64,000 nucleotides of DNA from Rhizoctonia solani (taxonomy: Eukaryota; Basidiomycota; Agaricomycetes; Cantharellales; Ceratobasidiaceae). Under the pieces are notes generated by a model. The model was not told where the DNA came from. It worked only from the letters and a program-made list of their open reading frames with translations, and did no database searches. Below are positions 44,408-54,886 of this stretch, one piece after another (within the stretch, counting starts at the first letter, position 1; every line of letters starts with the position of its first letter). Location: NCBI RefSeq assembly GCF_016906535.1, contig NC_057379.1, positions 1-64,000 on the forward strand. Direction: 5' to 3'. A program made the translations under genes and the position numbers.

Positions 44408-47400
44408 ATGCCTTTGACTCCCGTTGCCCACTCTGTTCTCTACCTGTTCAAAGCTGCTGCTATGAACAAGTCACACCCGTTAACCTGCCCTCCCTGGACA
44501 AGCAACGTGTGGAGGGAGCTTTTTGGGCTGTTTCCTCTAAAGGGTAGTGAGGACTATTACGATGCTGAGATTGATGTAGTTGGCGACAGTGACCCACAGT
44601 TGGATTCAAGCAAGGAACTGGGCCTCACCATGCCCAAGTCTTCAATCGCCTTGATCACCAAAAATCGCCGGAAGGCACTTGGGCTCCATGAGCGTCAGGC
44701 TGCAGAACGCTTCCTGCAATATTTCTGGGATACCTGGAAGGCGGATTATGTGAGGAAGATACCAATCCGCGAGACAATCAAGTCCACTACTCAAGGCAAG
44801 AAAGGTGGCCCGGACCCTTATGGGTATGCTGCGTATCGCAACCTGGTATTGGCTGCAATCAACAGGAAGGGCGGCGTCATGAATCAAGTGGAGGAGACTT
44901 TGGGAAAGATTGGGGCTACTCCTGCCAATCTCTGGAAGGATGACAGAAGCTTAAACAGGGTGAGTTTTACATGACCAAGTACGTCTCAGTATTTGACCAC
45001 AATCATACACGCAGGAACGTCCAGCTACCAAGCGTGTTCTTGAGCATCAGGCGCCTATAGCTGACACCCATGCAAGGCTGGAAGAACAAGATGTGCAAGC
45101 AGCTTTGGCTCAAGCCCTATTTGGTGATGCAGGGGTCAGCAGTTGTGGGACTGTTGTCCCAGAGCTGATCCCTACAATTTGTTGCTTTGCACAGCGCAAG
45201 TATGAGAACCTTGCGCGGAGCTTAAAGCGTAAGGTAACCACATCATGTGCTAGAATGCAAAAGGTTGACAGTAAACTGGAAGGTAAGCAAGCCAAGCTTC
45301 ATGAAAAACGCCAAGCTAATGGATTGTTATAATAGATGCTCAAAGGCTCAGATCCCCCAAGGCATTGCGTGACGCAACAAGGGCTTTGACTGATTGGCGG
45401 AAGATAGCAATAGGGACAAAGGAGGTTGATGAGCTTCACTTCCTGTCCAGGGAACGTACGCTGAAGCAGTTATGGTCAAGTCTTGGGTTTGGAAGTCTTG
45501 AGGATGATCTGAGTGAGTACCAACCAGCTTGTGTTTAAGTTATTTGCTTATAGGAACTCTTGAACCAGCGGCGTCAAAATCTAAAAGCAAGTCAACTCAA
45601 GATGGTCCAAGCAAAGAAGAAATGCAGGCTGCCTATGCTTACTATGTTGAGGAGTACTGCTATGGAGTTGGCTGTCTTGATGAGTCCAAGCTTCCTATCC
45701 CTACAGTTGTTGTCTCTGGTCTCCACAGTTTGGTGGATGGGTGCAAGGATATTGGGGTATTGCATCTCAAGTCCTTGTCCACGGAGGCTTTGTGGGCCCA
45801 GCTAGGACTGCCAGGTGTGGATCAGTTCCCGTTTGCAGAGCCTGGCACTGGTGAAAGCGCCAAAGACATGGCTCCACTGGCCAAAACTTGTGCGGTGCCG
45901 TTTTGGCATCAAGTGGTAGGCACTCTCAGAATCTTGGAAGGCGCTTTCACACAGAGAGTGGGCGATTGCGCCCAACCAACTTTACTGTGCGACAATGTTG
46001 GACTTGGAAAGACGGTGCAAATCATTGGGGTCATTAGCATGATCCAACATTACTATAAGCAACAGGAACTGCCAGCCAAAGAGCGTCTTGCAACACCCAT
46101 GTTTATCCAAGGTGAGTGGTGTTTGTGTGGCTGATGTGCTGTTTGGTTGACTCTGACTCTGTGACCTGTAGAGCAAAGCTCGCCATACTTTGCAGGCCAA
46201 AAGACCATACCAAATTTGCCATCAATTGTCATTACTCCGCGGACACTTGGCAATCAATGGATGGAGCAATGGAAGAAGTTTACCCAGCTTGGTAGTTTTG
46301 TTCCTGTCCGGTACTCAGTTGAGAGCGGCACCCTTGAGAGCTTCTGCAGTGACCCAACAGGTCCATACCGCGCTGCAGCTGGACGAGACTTGGAGCATGC
46401 AGGGCAAGTGGTTATCATTGCAGACCTATTGGTAAGTGTACATTCATTGACTATGCTGGTAGAACTATTGAATAAATCCGGTGACCTTATCAGGCTATTG
46501 CAAAGGAAGCAAAACGGTGCTTACAGCTCCCTCCTGCATTCAAGGGTAAAGATGCAAGGGAGTACAAAGCTAAGGGCAAGACACCTGTTTTCAAGGCAGG
46601 GATCAGCAATGCAGGCTCACTCTTTGGAATGCGCTTTTGGGTGGCAGCTGTGGACGAGATACACAATCTCCGAAACAGCAGTCACACTCAATGAGGGGTT
46701 CAGCTCATTACTCAGTCCTTGTCCTTGGTGATTGGAGCAACCGCCACACCATTGTTTACGTTGCTCAAAGTAAGTCATTTGACTATGTTATACACCAGCG
46801 CATCATTGACATTACGTTATGCCTGTGCGTACTAGTGCCTGCTTGCTCTTGGACAAAACCTGCGCTACCAGCCATTGCTTGGTGAGCAAGGAGTTCAGGT
46901 CTGGAACGAGATGCAGGAAATGCTGTCAACTGGTAATGAAAGTTGGAGGCTTACAAGCACAGCGGTGATTCAAGCCACAGTAGAAAGGGAGCTTCAAGCG
47001 GCACTTTTACTTGGCAAAATTCCCTTGTACAACCCCCGCGCTGCTAAGATCAAGGAAGAACTGGAAAGCAAGTACCAGGCTGAGGACCAGCGGAGCATCC
47101 TCCATATGATTCATGTCTCAAAGCAGCCACTAAACATGTTGCGCTTGCTTCTTCTCCCCATCATGATTCGTTGCACAAATGAGTCCTTAGACTATTTGGG
47201 CAGACAAATCTTGGATCTCCCGTTTGTACAGAAGTTCATTGCTTGGGCACCCATGAATGAAGAAGAGAAAGAAATGCAACGGGTCATCAATCAAGAGCAC
47301 ACACAGCAGAAGAGCAAAAAGTATGTCTTGCCCTTTTTTGCCTTTCTCTCAGATATAATCTCCTGTCTCCGTATTCTATCACACAACAACTGACTTTGTT

Positions 47401-49279
47401 GATGATTTATAACAGAACAAAACTGGCGCAAAAGGCTAAGGCTGCCAAGAGACAAAAAAGAAAGCAAGCGCAGGACAATGTGGGTGACAATGGGGATGAG
47501 GATGTAGATGAGAATGCATGGAATGGGTCTCAGGCACAGGGGGAGGTGGAACGGAGCAATTGCAAGAATGTCAGGTGGCATGTAAGTCAAATTTGCTTTC
47601 CCATATAAGCTAATTACACCAACGCTTACCAATCTCAAATCAGAACTTCCTGATAGAACAGAAGTTTGCTGGCATGCTGGCTAAGCTGGGAGCGCTACGG
47701 CTGGAAGAGCAGGCTCAGGAGCTTGATTGTGGTACCTTGACAAACAAAGTCACTGACGACTGGACAGTGGAGAATCTGCCCCAGAAGATGTCCACAAGGA
47801 TGCAATGTGTCATGGGACTGATTGAGTGGTTCTGGATTGGCAACCCCAAACCCGTTGCATTGCTTGAGGATGGTACGCTAGATAAAGCAAGGCTTGTTCA
47901 AGAACCTTTGCCCAGCAAGAAGCCGCAGAAGTTTCTCATATACGTGGAATTTCAGCAGCACCAAGCGCTCATTGCAAAGGTCAGTGCTCTTATTTCTTGC
48001 AAGTTATTTGTAACTTCACGTTTGATGACTGAAAATTATATCAGATGCTCACTCTCAAAGAAAAAGACTATGTGACGTACAACGGCTCTATGGCTACCAC
48101 CAAGCGTCAACGGTCTGTTGAGAAGTTTGCCAACAACCCATCATGCCAAATCATGATCATCAGCAATGTAGGCTCAGCTGGTCTCAACTTGGTGGAAGCC
48201 TCAGTTGTGATCATTGTAGTATGTATGGCTCAATGTTTGCATCACTCAGTTTGTCTAACAAATTTTCCCATCTGCAGAGCAGTGTTTGGTCTGGGCTTGA
48301 GCTTGACCAAATCATGGGTCGCGTTGATTGCCCTGGGCAGCTGCAAGATGTAGCTGTATACAACATCATGGCGCCAGAGGGAATTGATCTGGCCCTGAAT
48401 GTTTACGCAGATAGTAAGGCACAGCTCTCTAACCATTTCCTGAGCTTGCAAAGAACCTTGCAAACTGTGTACTTGGAAATTGCTCAGCCACACTCCAATG
48501 ATCACAATGAGCTTGACTTGGAGGAGATCCCTGCAGTCTCTTCAACAAAGGGTACAAAACCATCCACTTCCAAAGCTGGGCCATGCAAGAGAAAAAGCCA
48601 AAATGAACAATGCTCTCAAGATGCAAATGCTGTTCAAAAGCTAGCCCTAGCCAAGGCACTGGGATCACAGGTTTCTGGTGCTCCCTCAAGCAATTGTACG
48701 TTGCTCCAGCCTAGATAAAGCTTGACCATTGCTGATCAGGAGCAATGTATTCTGACAGTAGTCCCTACGACACAGAGCATGCAACCTCTTCCAACATCAT
48801 CAACAGGAAGCACAGAACAAACTGATGAGTTGTTGAGTAAGTTCTTCTTGGATATTGATTGCGGAGTGCAAAGAGAATATTAACGTTGTGAAGTATCCCA
48901 GGGTGTACCTACCACTACACCAAATGCCATTGGTGCCCGGACAATGGTGGCCAGTAGTCAACAAAAGACTAAGTTCCATGCAAAAAAGGCAAGACTTGGT
49001 CACTCTTCTTCTGACCCGTCATTGGTGGCTGCGGCAACAGCACAGCCAAGTCAGCCTTTATCTGCGACAGGTATGGATTCATTTAAACACATTTTCTGCC
49101 AAGGTTGACACACGTTATCTGTTCAAGGGCCAATATTGGTGCCAGCCAAGAAGCGCACAGCACCTACTACATCTGGGCACTCAGTAGTCACAGGAGGTGG
49201 AAGCTCACAGAGGAAGGTGTTCCATCTGAAAGCATCAAAACTCTCAGCTAGTAATCACTCTGTTGACGCAAAAAAGTAA
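44408..49279 (+). pseudogene. SNF2-family ATPase (chromatin remodeller-like), probably inactivated
   Basis: Exons: 44408-44959, 45015-45282, 45336-45512, 45554-46111, 46172-46431, 46494-46769, 46836-47320, 47416-47581, 47644-47979, 48045-48218, 48278-about 48695, then a C-terminal tail likely from 48740-48836, 48894-49070 and 49128-49279. Most joins are in phase; the exon 11/12 join is not resolved. Motif I DNVGLGKT at 45991-46014, a SIVITPRTLGNQW segment, motif II DEIH at 46653-46664, motif V VGSAGLNLVEAS and motif VI QIMGRVDCPGQ in exon 11. A TGA at 46692-46694 interrupts exon 6 shortly after DEIH, and the second motif VI arginine is Cys (TGC 48329-48331). Both fit C-to-T at CpG. The N-terminal 350 residues are not recognised. 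If expressed it would act in the nucleus on DNA or chromatin. Confidence 0.8.
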
Positions 49280-50785
49280 CAATTTGAAAATCTGTATAGC
49301 AATTCACTGGCAAGTGCTTAATAATATTATATTGTATAACAAGCCATAGGGCCCCCTGTAGAAAGACATAGAATGGGTGTCTTTCTGTAAGGATTTTAGA
49401 AATAATTGGTCTCCTAAAATGGTCCGCCGGGATGGCTTGGAATTGGCCTGCACGCAGGAGGCTGTGCAAGCTTGGTCCAACAAGTAGACCTGTCCAAAAT
49501 GCCTTTCTGTAAGCCATGGCCCATGCAAATAGAAATTGCGTTCTAAAAGTAAATTTTTAATTGAATTTAATTTTACTCCTGTACCAAGTCCGCCCCAATT
49601 ATCCAGTGTATGCGGGCATATGTTATCATACATCATATATGAAGCTGCAAAAGTATACAAAAGGGTGTATAACAGCTCAAGGATGTAATTGAATAACTCG
49701 GTACAATGAACTCCCTTAAATGCTTTGACTATGAAGAGGACACTTGGGCTCAAGAGGCGCATTGGCGTGGCCCTTGCTTTTCCGCAAGGGCCTGGGGTTG
49801 GATCACGCGTTCTCAGCAGGCATATTGAAGTGGTGAGTGGGGAGCAAGTTTGTACAGGTGGGAGAGCGCAGAGGACTGAGGATAGGGGAGGCTGCTTTTT
49901 GTTTGCGCCGCCCCTATCCCCTGTCTCTAATATATTGTAATTACTGTTGGAATATATGCAGTCACTGCAAAGCGCCAAACTCCCAATTTGGTTACAAATC
50001 TTCAGGGCCTTATCTTATCAGCTTGATCTTGTTCCATTCTAAAGCTTGATACGTGCTTTACAAAATAGAAGGGGGGGATACCCCCCTCTCTAAAAAAAGA
50101 TTTTAGATGTTTAAAACACCCCCCCTCCAATATCCAAATCTGCGTCCAAGCGCATTCCACACCAAGTTCCACGGTGTGATCTGCATCTGGACTGGGCCTC
50201 ATTTCTAAACTGACTTTTAGAATGTCCGGGATGTTCTAAAATTATTACAGAAAGGCAGCCAACGGGTACGTTTCTGTAAGGATTTCTTCTAAATTTGTTG
50301 TCCTAAATTGTTCCGTCAGGACGGGACGGACTTGGCCCGCACAGCAGAGGCTGTGCTAGCGCTTGGACTTCATGTATTGCCTTTCCGTAAGGAATGGTCC
50401 ATGTAAAATAGACTTTACTTATAAAATCATAATTGAAAATCTATGTACATGATCAAAGATCCCAAGTCAGTTGCTGTTCTTGCAAACTGGTGCGCTTGTT
50501 GATTGTTTCATGCTTGGTCAGCAGTGGCTAATCTTCCATGTTGGATCACCAGACTGAGGGTGCGTTCATAGGTGGGTCAAACAAGATAGGTCAAATGTTT
50601 TGTTGAGTACACGCAATGTTGTGATTAAAAATAATTATAGAGCTACATGTAAGGTTTTTGAGACATCTGGCTATCACATACTGGGTTCTCAAAGTTGTAA
50701 GCTTAGCTGCAAAACGTCAAGAGACATTTTGCATAAAACAATCAAAGGGGGGACAGCGCTAGTACATCCTTAAAAAATAGTAGGG
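49280..50785. other. Intergenic region with two diverged direct repeats
   Basis: No gene supported. Segments at about 49377-49567 and 50267-50440 share order and wording: CTTTCTGTAAGGATTT, CCTAAAATGGTCCG-like, GGCCYGCACR, a second CCTTTCTGTAAG-like block and an AT-rich tail. An inverted piece (TTCTAAAATTATTACAGAAAG) lies at 50236-50256. These look like relics of one dispersed repeat family, type unknown. Confidence 0.45.
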
Positions 50786-50822
50786 GGTAGAGCGGTGGGT
50801 GGTCATGTGACTCACCCTCACA
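50786..50822 (+). repeat. Truncated left-most unit of satellite 1
   Basis: Starts GTAGAGCGGTGGGTGG and contains TCATGTGA, matching the first part of the 83-bp unit that continues at 52026. It is cut at CCCTCACA by the inverted-repeat element. Confidence 0.85.
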
Positions 50823-52025
50823 AGGACCCCCAATTATCACAAGGGAGGCTTCTTTGGAAATCCGGCCCTCTACTAGTGTTCATATCCGGAAGCTTTTTGG
50901 CGGCCGCTCATAGGACTCATGTCCGGAACCCAAAGATGCCTCGGACCCCAAGCCTTCCATGTCCGGAAGTTGAATGATGCCTTGGGCCGTATGCGCCCGG
51001 CGCTTAAATGTATTTATCTCTAAATATATACATATTTTTTTTTATGACCCTGCTCCAGTTTTTGAGCCCACTCGCGGTATGCCGGCCTTCTCTAGCTTGG
51101 GTAAAAGTTGCGTCAGTTCATTCCTATCCTTGAGAATGTGGCAATCCTTCAACTCCACGTCCTCAGTTTCCAAGCCTGGTGTGTTTACAATGCCAACGCG
51201 CATCAAGAGCTCATTTGTTGGTACCAGTTGGTAGTAGGGGATCTCCATTGGCCAACCAAGATGTATAGCCCGGTACTTGGCCTGCAATCCAATCTTCTGA
51301 TAGATTTGGACGGCAACATATGAGATATGGCCAAGATGGTTGGTTTGGGGGACCCATAGGTTCATCCCATTGTATCCACCCTCCTTGATGTATATAGCCA
51401 TAACTATAATATTCAGTTTGAACTTGTCCATATACAATTGAAACAAGACTTACCTCTCCCAAGTACAAGCTGTTTTTCCAACAGAATCCAGACAAAAGAC
51501 CCGGAGTATCAAAGGCAGGGAGTAAATCTAAGAAAGTACTAGGGGCAGACAGCGCGCTATTCCGTTTGATTATATCCTTCCCAGGCTGAATGATATTACG
51601 CGCGGATAGTTTGCCTAAACTTGCCATAGTATGTGTACAAGTTTTAAGGATGATTGCAAACAAGCTCCGACTCTAACAATGATCACGCAATATGCTAAGA
51701 ACAGCTAAATTTTTTGGCATGGGAAGACAACAGAAGTTCCCCGAGCCTTAGTAATCCTGAACAAAATGCAAGCGCATATACCTGGGACTTCAAACTCAAA
51801 ACAGAGGATGAAAACAATTGATTTTAATTTAGACTAGTAAATACAGTAGCTAAATGTACCAGGAACGCTACCTAACTCCCAAACAACAACGCAAGTTGAA
51901 TACCATCACAATCAAAATTGATTGTTTGACGGTGTTAGCACCCAGAAAAACAATCACCCAGAGAGTGGACCTGCACATGATATCTGGAAGCCAAAGAAGC
52001 CTCCCCCAGGATAATTGGGGGTCCT
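50823..52025. mobile_element. DNA transposon-like element, 35-bp TIRs, 8-bp TSD, inside satellite 1
   Basis: Terminal inverted repeats 50823-50857 and 51991-52025 match at 31 of 35 positions, starting AGGACCCCCAATTATC. The 8-bp duplication CCCTCACA lies at 50815-50822 and 52026-52033; removal restores a normal satellite unit (CTCACCCTCACATAACTG). An 8-bp TSD is typical of hAT elements, also seen in some MULE-type elements. Subterminal CATRTCCGGAA-like repeats occur near 50881, 50930 and 50960. There is no transposase; the only gene is a spliced cargo gene. Confidence 0.8.
51042..51627 (-). CDS. Unrecognised 171-residue protein carried by the TIR element
   Basis: Complement of 51042-51383 and 51454-51627, 516 nt. 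The 70-bp intron has donor GTAAGT and acceptor AAG, phase 0. Start ATG 51625-51627. An alternative acceptor (ATTATAG, 51403) would shift the frame and hit a stop. The second exon encodes a compact domain with GYNGMNLWVPQTNHLGH and a charged C-terminal helix (ELTQLLPKLEKAG). No transposase motif and no family recognised, so it is probably captured host sequence. The 3' end lies about 180 bp from the left TIR. Confidence 0.55.
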
Positions 52026-53720
52026 CCCTCACATAACTGTGGGTGGTATAGTTGCGTACCAAGTATGCAACTCTGCATGAGCAGTGCAGTGGGTGGTCAC
52101 GTGACTCACCCTAACACAATTGTGTGTGATATAGTTGCGTACTTGGTATGCAACTCTACATGAGTAGAGCGGTGGATGGTCACATGATTCACCCTAACAT
52201 AACTGTGTGTGATATAGTTGCGTACTTGGTACGCAACTCTACATGAGTAGAGCAGTGGATGGTCATGTGACTCACCCTAACACAGTTGTGTGTGGTATAG
52301 TTGCGTACTTGGTACGCAACTCTGCATGAGTAGTGCAGTGGAGGGTCACATGATTCACCCTAACATAACTGTGGGTGGTATAGTTGCGTACCAAGTACGC
52401 AACTCTGCACAAGTAGAGTGGTGGATGGTCATGTGACTCACCCTAATGTAGCGGTGGGTGGTATAGTTGCGTACCAAGTATGCAACTCAACATGAGTAGA
52501 GCGGTGGGTGGTCACGTGACTCACCCTAACACAGTTGTGTGTGATATAGTTGCGTACCAAGTACGCAACTCTGCATGAGTAGTGCAGTGGAGGGTCACAT
52601 GACCCACCCTAACATAACTGTGGGTGGTATAGTTGCGTACCAAGTACGCAACTCTCCATGAGTAGTGCGGTGGAGGGTCACATGACTCACCCTAACATAA
52701 CTGTGTGCGCTATAGTTGCGTACGCAACTCCGCATGAGTAGAGCGGTGGGTGGTCATGTGACTCACCCTAGCACAGTTGTGTGTGATATAGTTGCGTACT
52801 TGGTACGCAACTCTCCATGAGTAGAGCGGTGGGTGGTCATGTGACTCACCCTCACATAACTGTGGGTGGTATAGTTGCGTACCAAGTACGCAACTCTGCA
52901 TGAGTAGAGCGGTGGATGGTCACGTGACTCACCCTAACACAATTGTGTGTGATATAGTTGCGTACCAAGTACGCATCTCTGCGTGAGTAGTGTGGTGGGT
53001 GGTCACATGATTCACCCTGACATCACTGTGGGTGGTATAGTTGCGTACTTGGTACGCAACTCTGCATGAGTAGTGCAGTGGAGGGTCACATGACTCACCC
53101 TAACACAATTGTGTGCAGTATAGTTGCGTACTTGGTACGCAACTCTGCACAAGTAGAGCAGTTGGTGGTCATGTGACTCACCCTAACACAGTTGTGTGTG
53201 GTATAGTTGCGTACCAAGTATACAACTCTGCACAAGTAGAGCAGTGGGTGGTCATGTGACTCACCCTAACATAACTGTGGGTGGTATAGTTGCGTACCAA
53301 GTACGCAACTCTGCATGAGTAGAGCAGTGGATAGTCACGTGACTCACCCTAACATAACTGTGTGCAATATAGTTGCGTACGCAACCCTGCATGAGTAGAG
53401 TGGTGGGTGGTCATGTGACTCACCCTAACACAATTGTGTGTGATATAGTTGCGTACCAAGTACGCAACTCTGCATGAGTAGAGTGATGGGTGGTCATGTG
53501 ACTCACCCTAACATGATTGTGGGTCATATAGCTGCGTACTTGGTACGCAACTGTGAGTACAAGGAGTAATCATTGATCATGTGACTCACCCTAACATTGA
53601 CCACAGTGCTATACTTCTGCATGTTGTACGCAATTCTGTGTGGGATGGGTGGTCAGTTGTCACATGACTCACCCTAACTTAGGGGATGGTGGTATTGCTG
53701 TGTGTAAAGTACGCAACTTT
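52026..53720. repeat. Satellite 1: about 20 units of 83 bp with three palindromes each
   Basis: Units repeat every 82-84 bp. Each has (i) GTCACGTGAC or its CpG-decayed forms followed by TCACCCTAA, (ii) a weaker dyad around ACACAATTGTGT or ATAACTGTGG, (iii) a 19-bp hairpin palindrome TTGCGTAC-NNN-GTACGCAA. The hairpin centre is CAA in ten units and TTG in seven; in two units (near 52711 and 53368) the centre and half a stem are missing. Units after about 53560 are degenerate. No ORF is plausible. Confidence 0.92.
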
Positions 53721-53859
53721 TTGTAGGAGGGCTGATGCTTTCCCTATAATCCACCCTAACACCATATGTGGGTTGTGTCCACCTGGTTCCCACCCTGTGC
53801 CATCTCACAGTTCACCCTGCAGTGTAGCTTGGTTCAACCTACCACCAACCTACTACTTT

Positions 53860-54215
53860 GTAATAACCTTGCACTCTCTGTGCGTACAAAGTACGCATAG
53901 CATGTGGCACTATGTGCGTGGTGGTGCAGATGCTGACAAATCACCACCGTTGCACTCTCTGTGCGTACTTTGTACGCATGGTGTGTGGTGCTATGTGCGT
54001 GCTGGTATGAATACTGACAAATCACAAGTCCCACACTCTCCGTGCATACAAAGTACGCATGGTGTGTGGTGCTATGTGCGTGCCAGTATAAATACTGACA
54101 AATCACAAGTGTTGCACTCTCTGTGCGTACTTTGTACGCATGATAAGTATCACACTGTGCATACTCTCTTTTTCAGATGTCAAGTGTTGTGCTTGCTGTG
54201 CATACAAAGCATGCA
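53860..54215. repeat. Satellite 2: five units of about 81 bp with alternating hairpin centres
   Basis: Palindromes TGCGTAC-NNN-GTACGCA (or a CpG-decayed version) at 53881, 53962, 54043, 54124 and 54199, spacing 81, 81, 81, 75 bp. The centre is AAA, TTT, AAA, TTT, AAA in order. The outer sequence (CACTCTCTGTG...) differs from satellite 1 but the hairpin core GCGTAC/GTACGC is shared. Confidence 0.88.
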
Positions 54216-54886
54216 CTACAGGTGTTAGCTTGCATGTTTTCATTCAAATACTGACTAGTGTTCAGAGGTGTGATCTCCATGCATACACTCAAGCCTAAGA
54301 GGTTTTACCATGGGTAGCCTGGCTCAGTTTGGGACCCAGGCTGGGACCCAGCCTACCTAGCAGCCTAGTTTCTCTGATTAACCTAGCTAGAACAATCGTG
54401 AAGCCTTGTACAGATGATAGGACTGTTACTTCCTGGGCCCGTGACGGGAATAGGAGATTATTCTACACGGTATGATTGTCAGGGTCAGGGAGCTAGCAGA
54501 TCTCACATGTCAACCTCTCAGCGCTCGCCAAACCACAGGCACATCAATCGTAACGCAGAGATGCCAGAACAACCATTTTATATCAATATATTGCTCAAAC
54601 ATAAAGTTTACAATTGTGAGTCCAGTCTATTGTGCCCATAAGTTTATCATTTCCGTTTGTTTGAATTTCAATGCAAAATGCCAAACAACGAAACAGAAAT
54701 ACGAACGTGGTTTACACTGGGGATTTGAAGGCTGGATATGAGCAATAATAGGTGCAATGGTTGTGATTTAATCATTAGCGCATGGATCAGTTTGGGCAAC
54801 GTTGCCAAATCAGGCGGAATTTATAGGGGGCAGACTCATATAAACTTGGGGCTAACATTCTCACTGCAGGGACTTACCCATGCAAA
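54216..54886 (+). other. Region upstream of the first membrane-protein gene
   Basis: No complete gene. A TYPCKM reading just before ATG 54887 and a CAG acceptor at about 54869 raise the possibility of an upstream exon. A YDCQGQG reading near 54471 resembles the YDCSGDY reading of the paralog near 60450. Confidence 0.4.

Noticed and set aside
46681..46720. A short intron removing the in-frame TGA of the SNF2 gene
   Set aside because: It would need a GTCACA donor and be about 40 bp, unlike all other introns in the gene.
49304..49978. 224-codon minus-strand ORF
   Set aside because: It crosses the diverged repeat and has no exon structure, paralog or recognisable domain.
52026..53720. CRISPR array from regular spaced palindromic repeats
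   Set aside because: Spacers are themselves repeated, there are no cas genes and the context is a eukaryotic subtelomere.
52026..54215. Centromere core
   Set aside because: Only about 2 kb, close to a telomere; no evidence beyond tandem structure.
53686..54228. 180-codon ORF with internal repeats across satellite 2
   Set aside because: It merely translates the 81-bp units and includes palindromes; no start context, no support from exons or paralogs.
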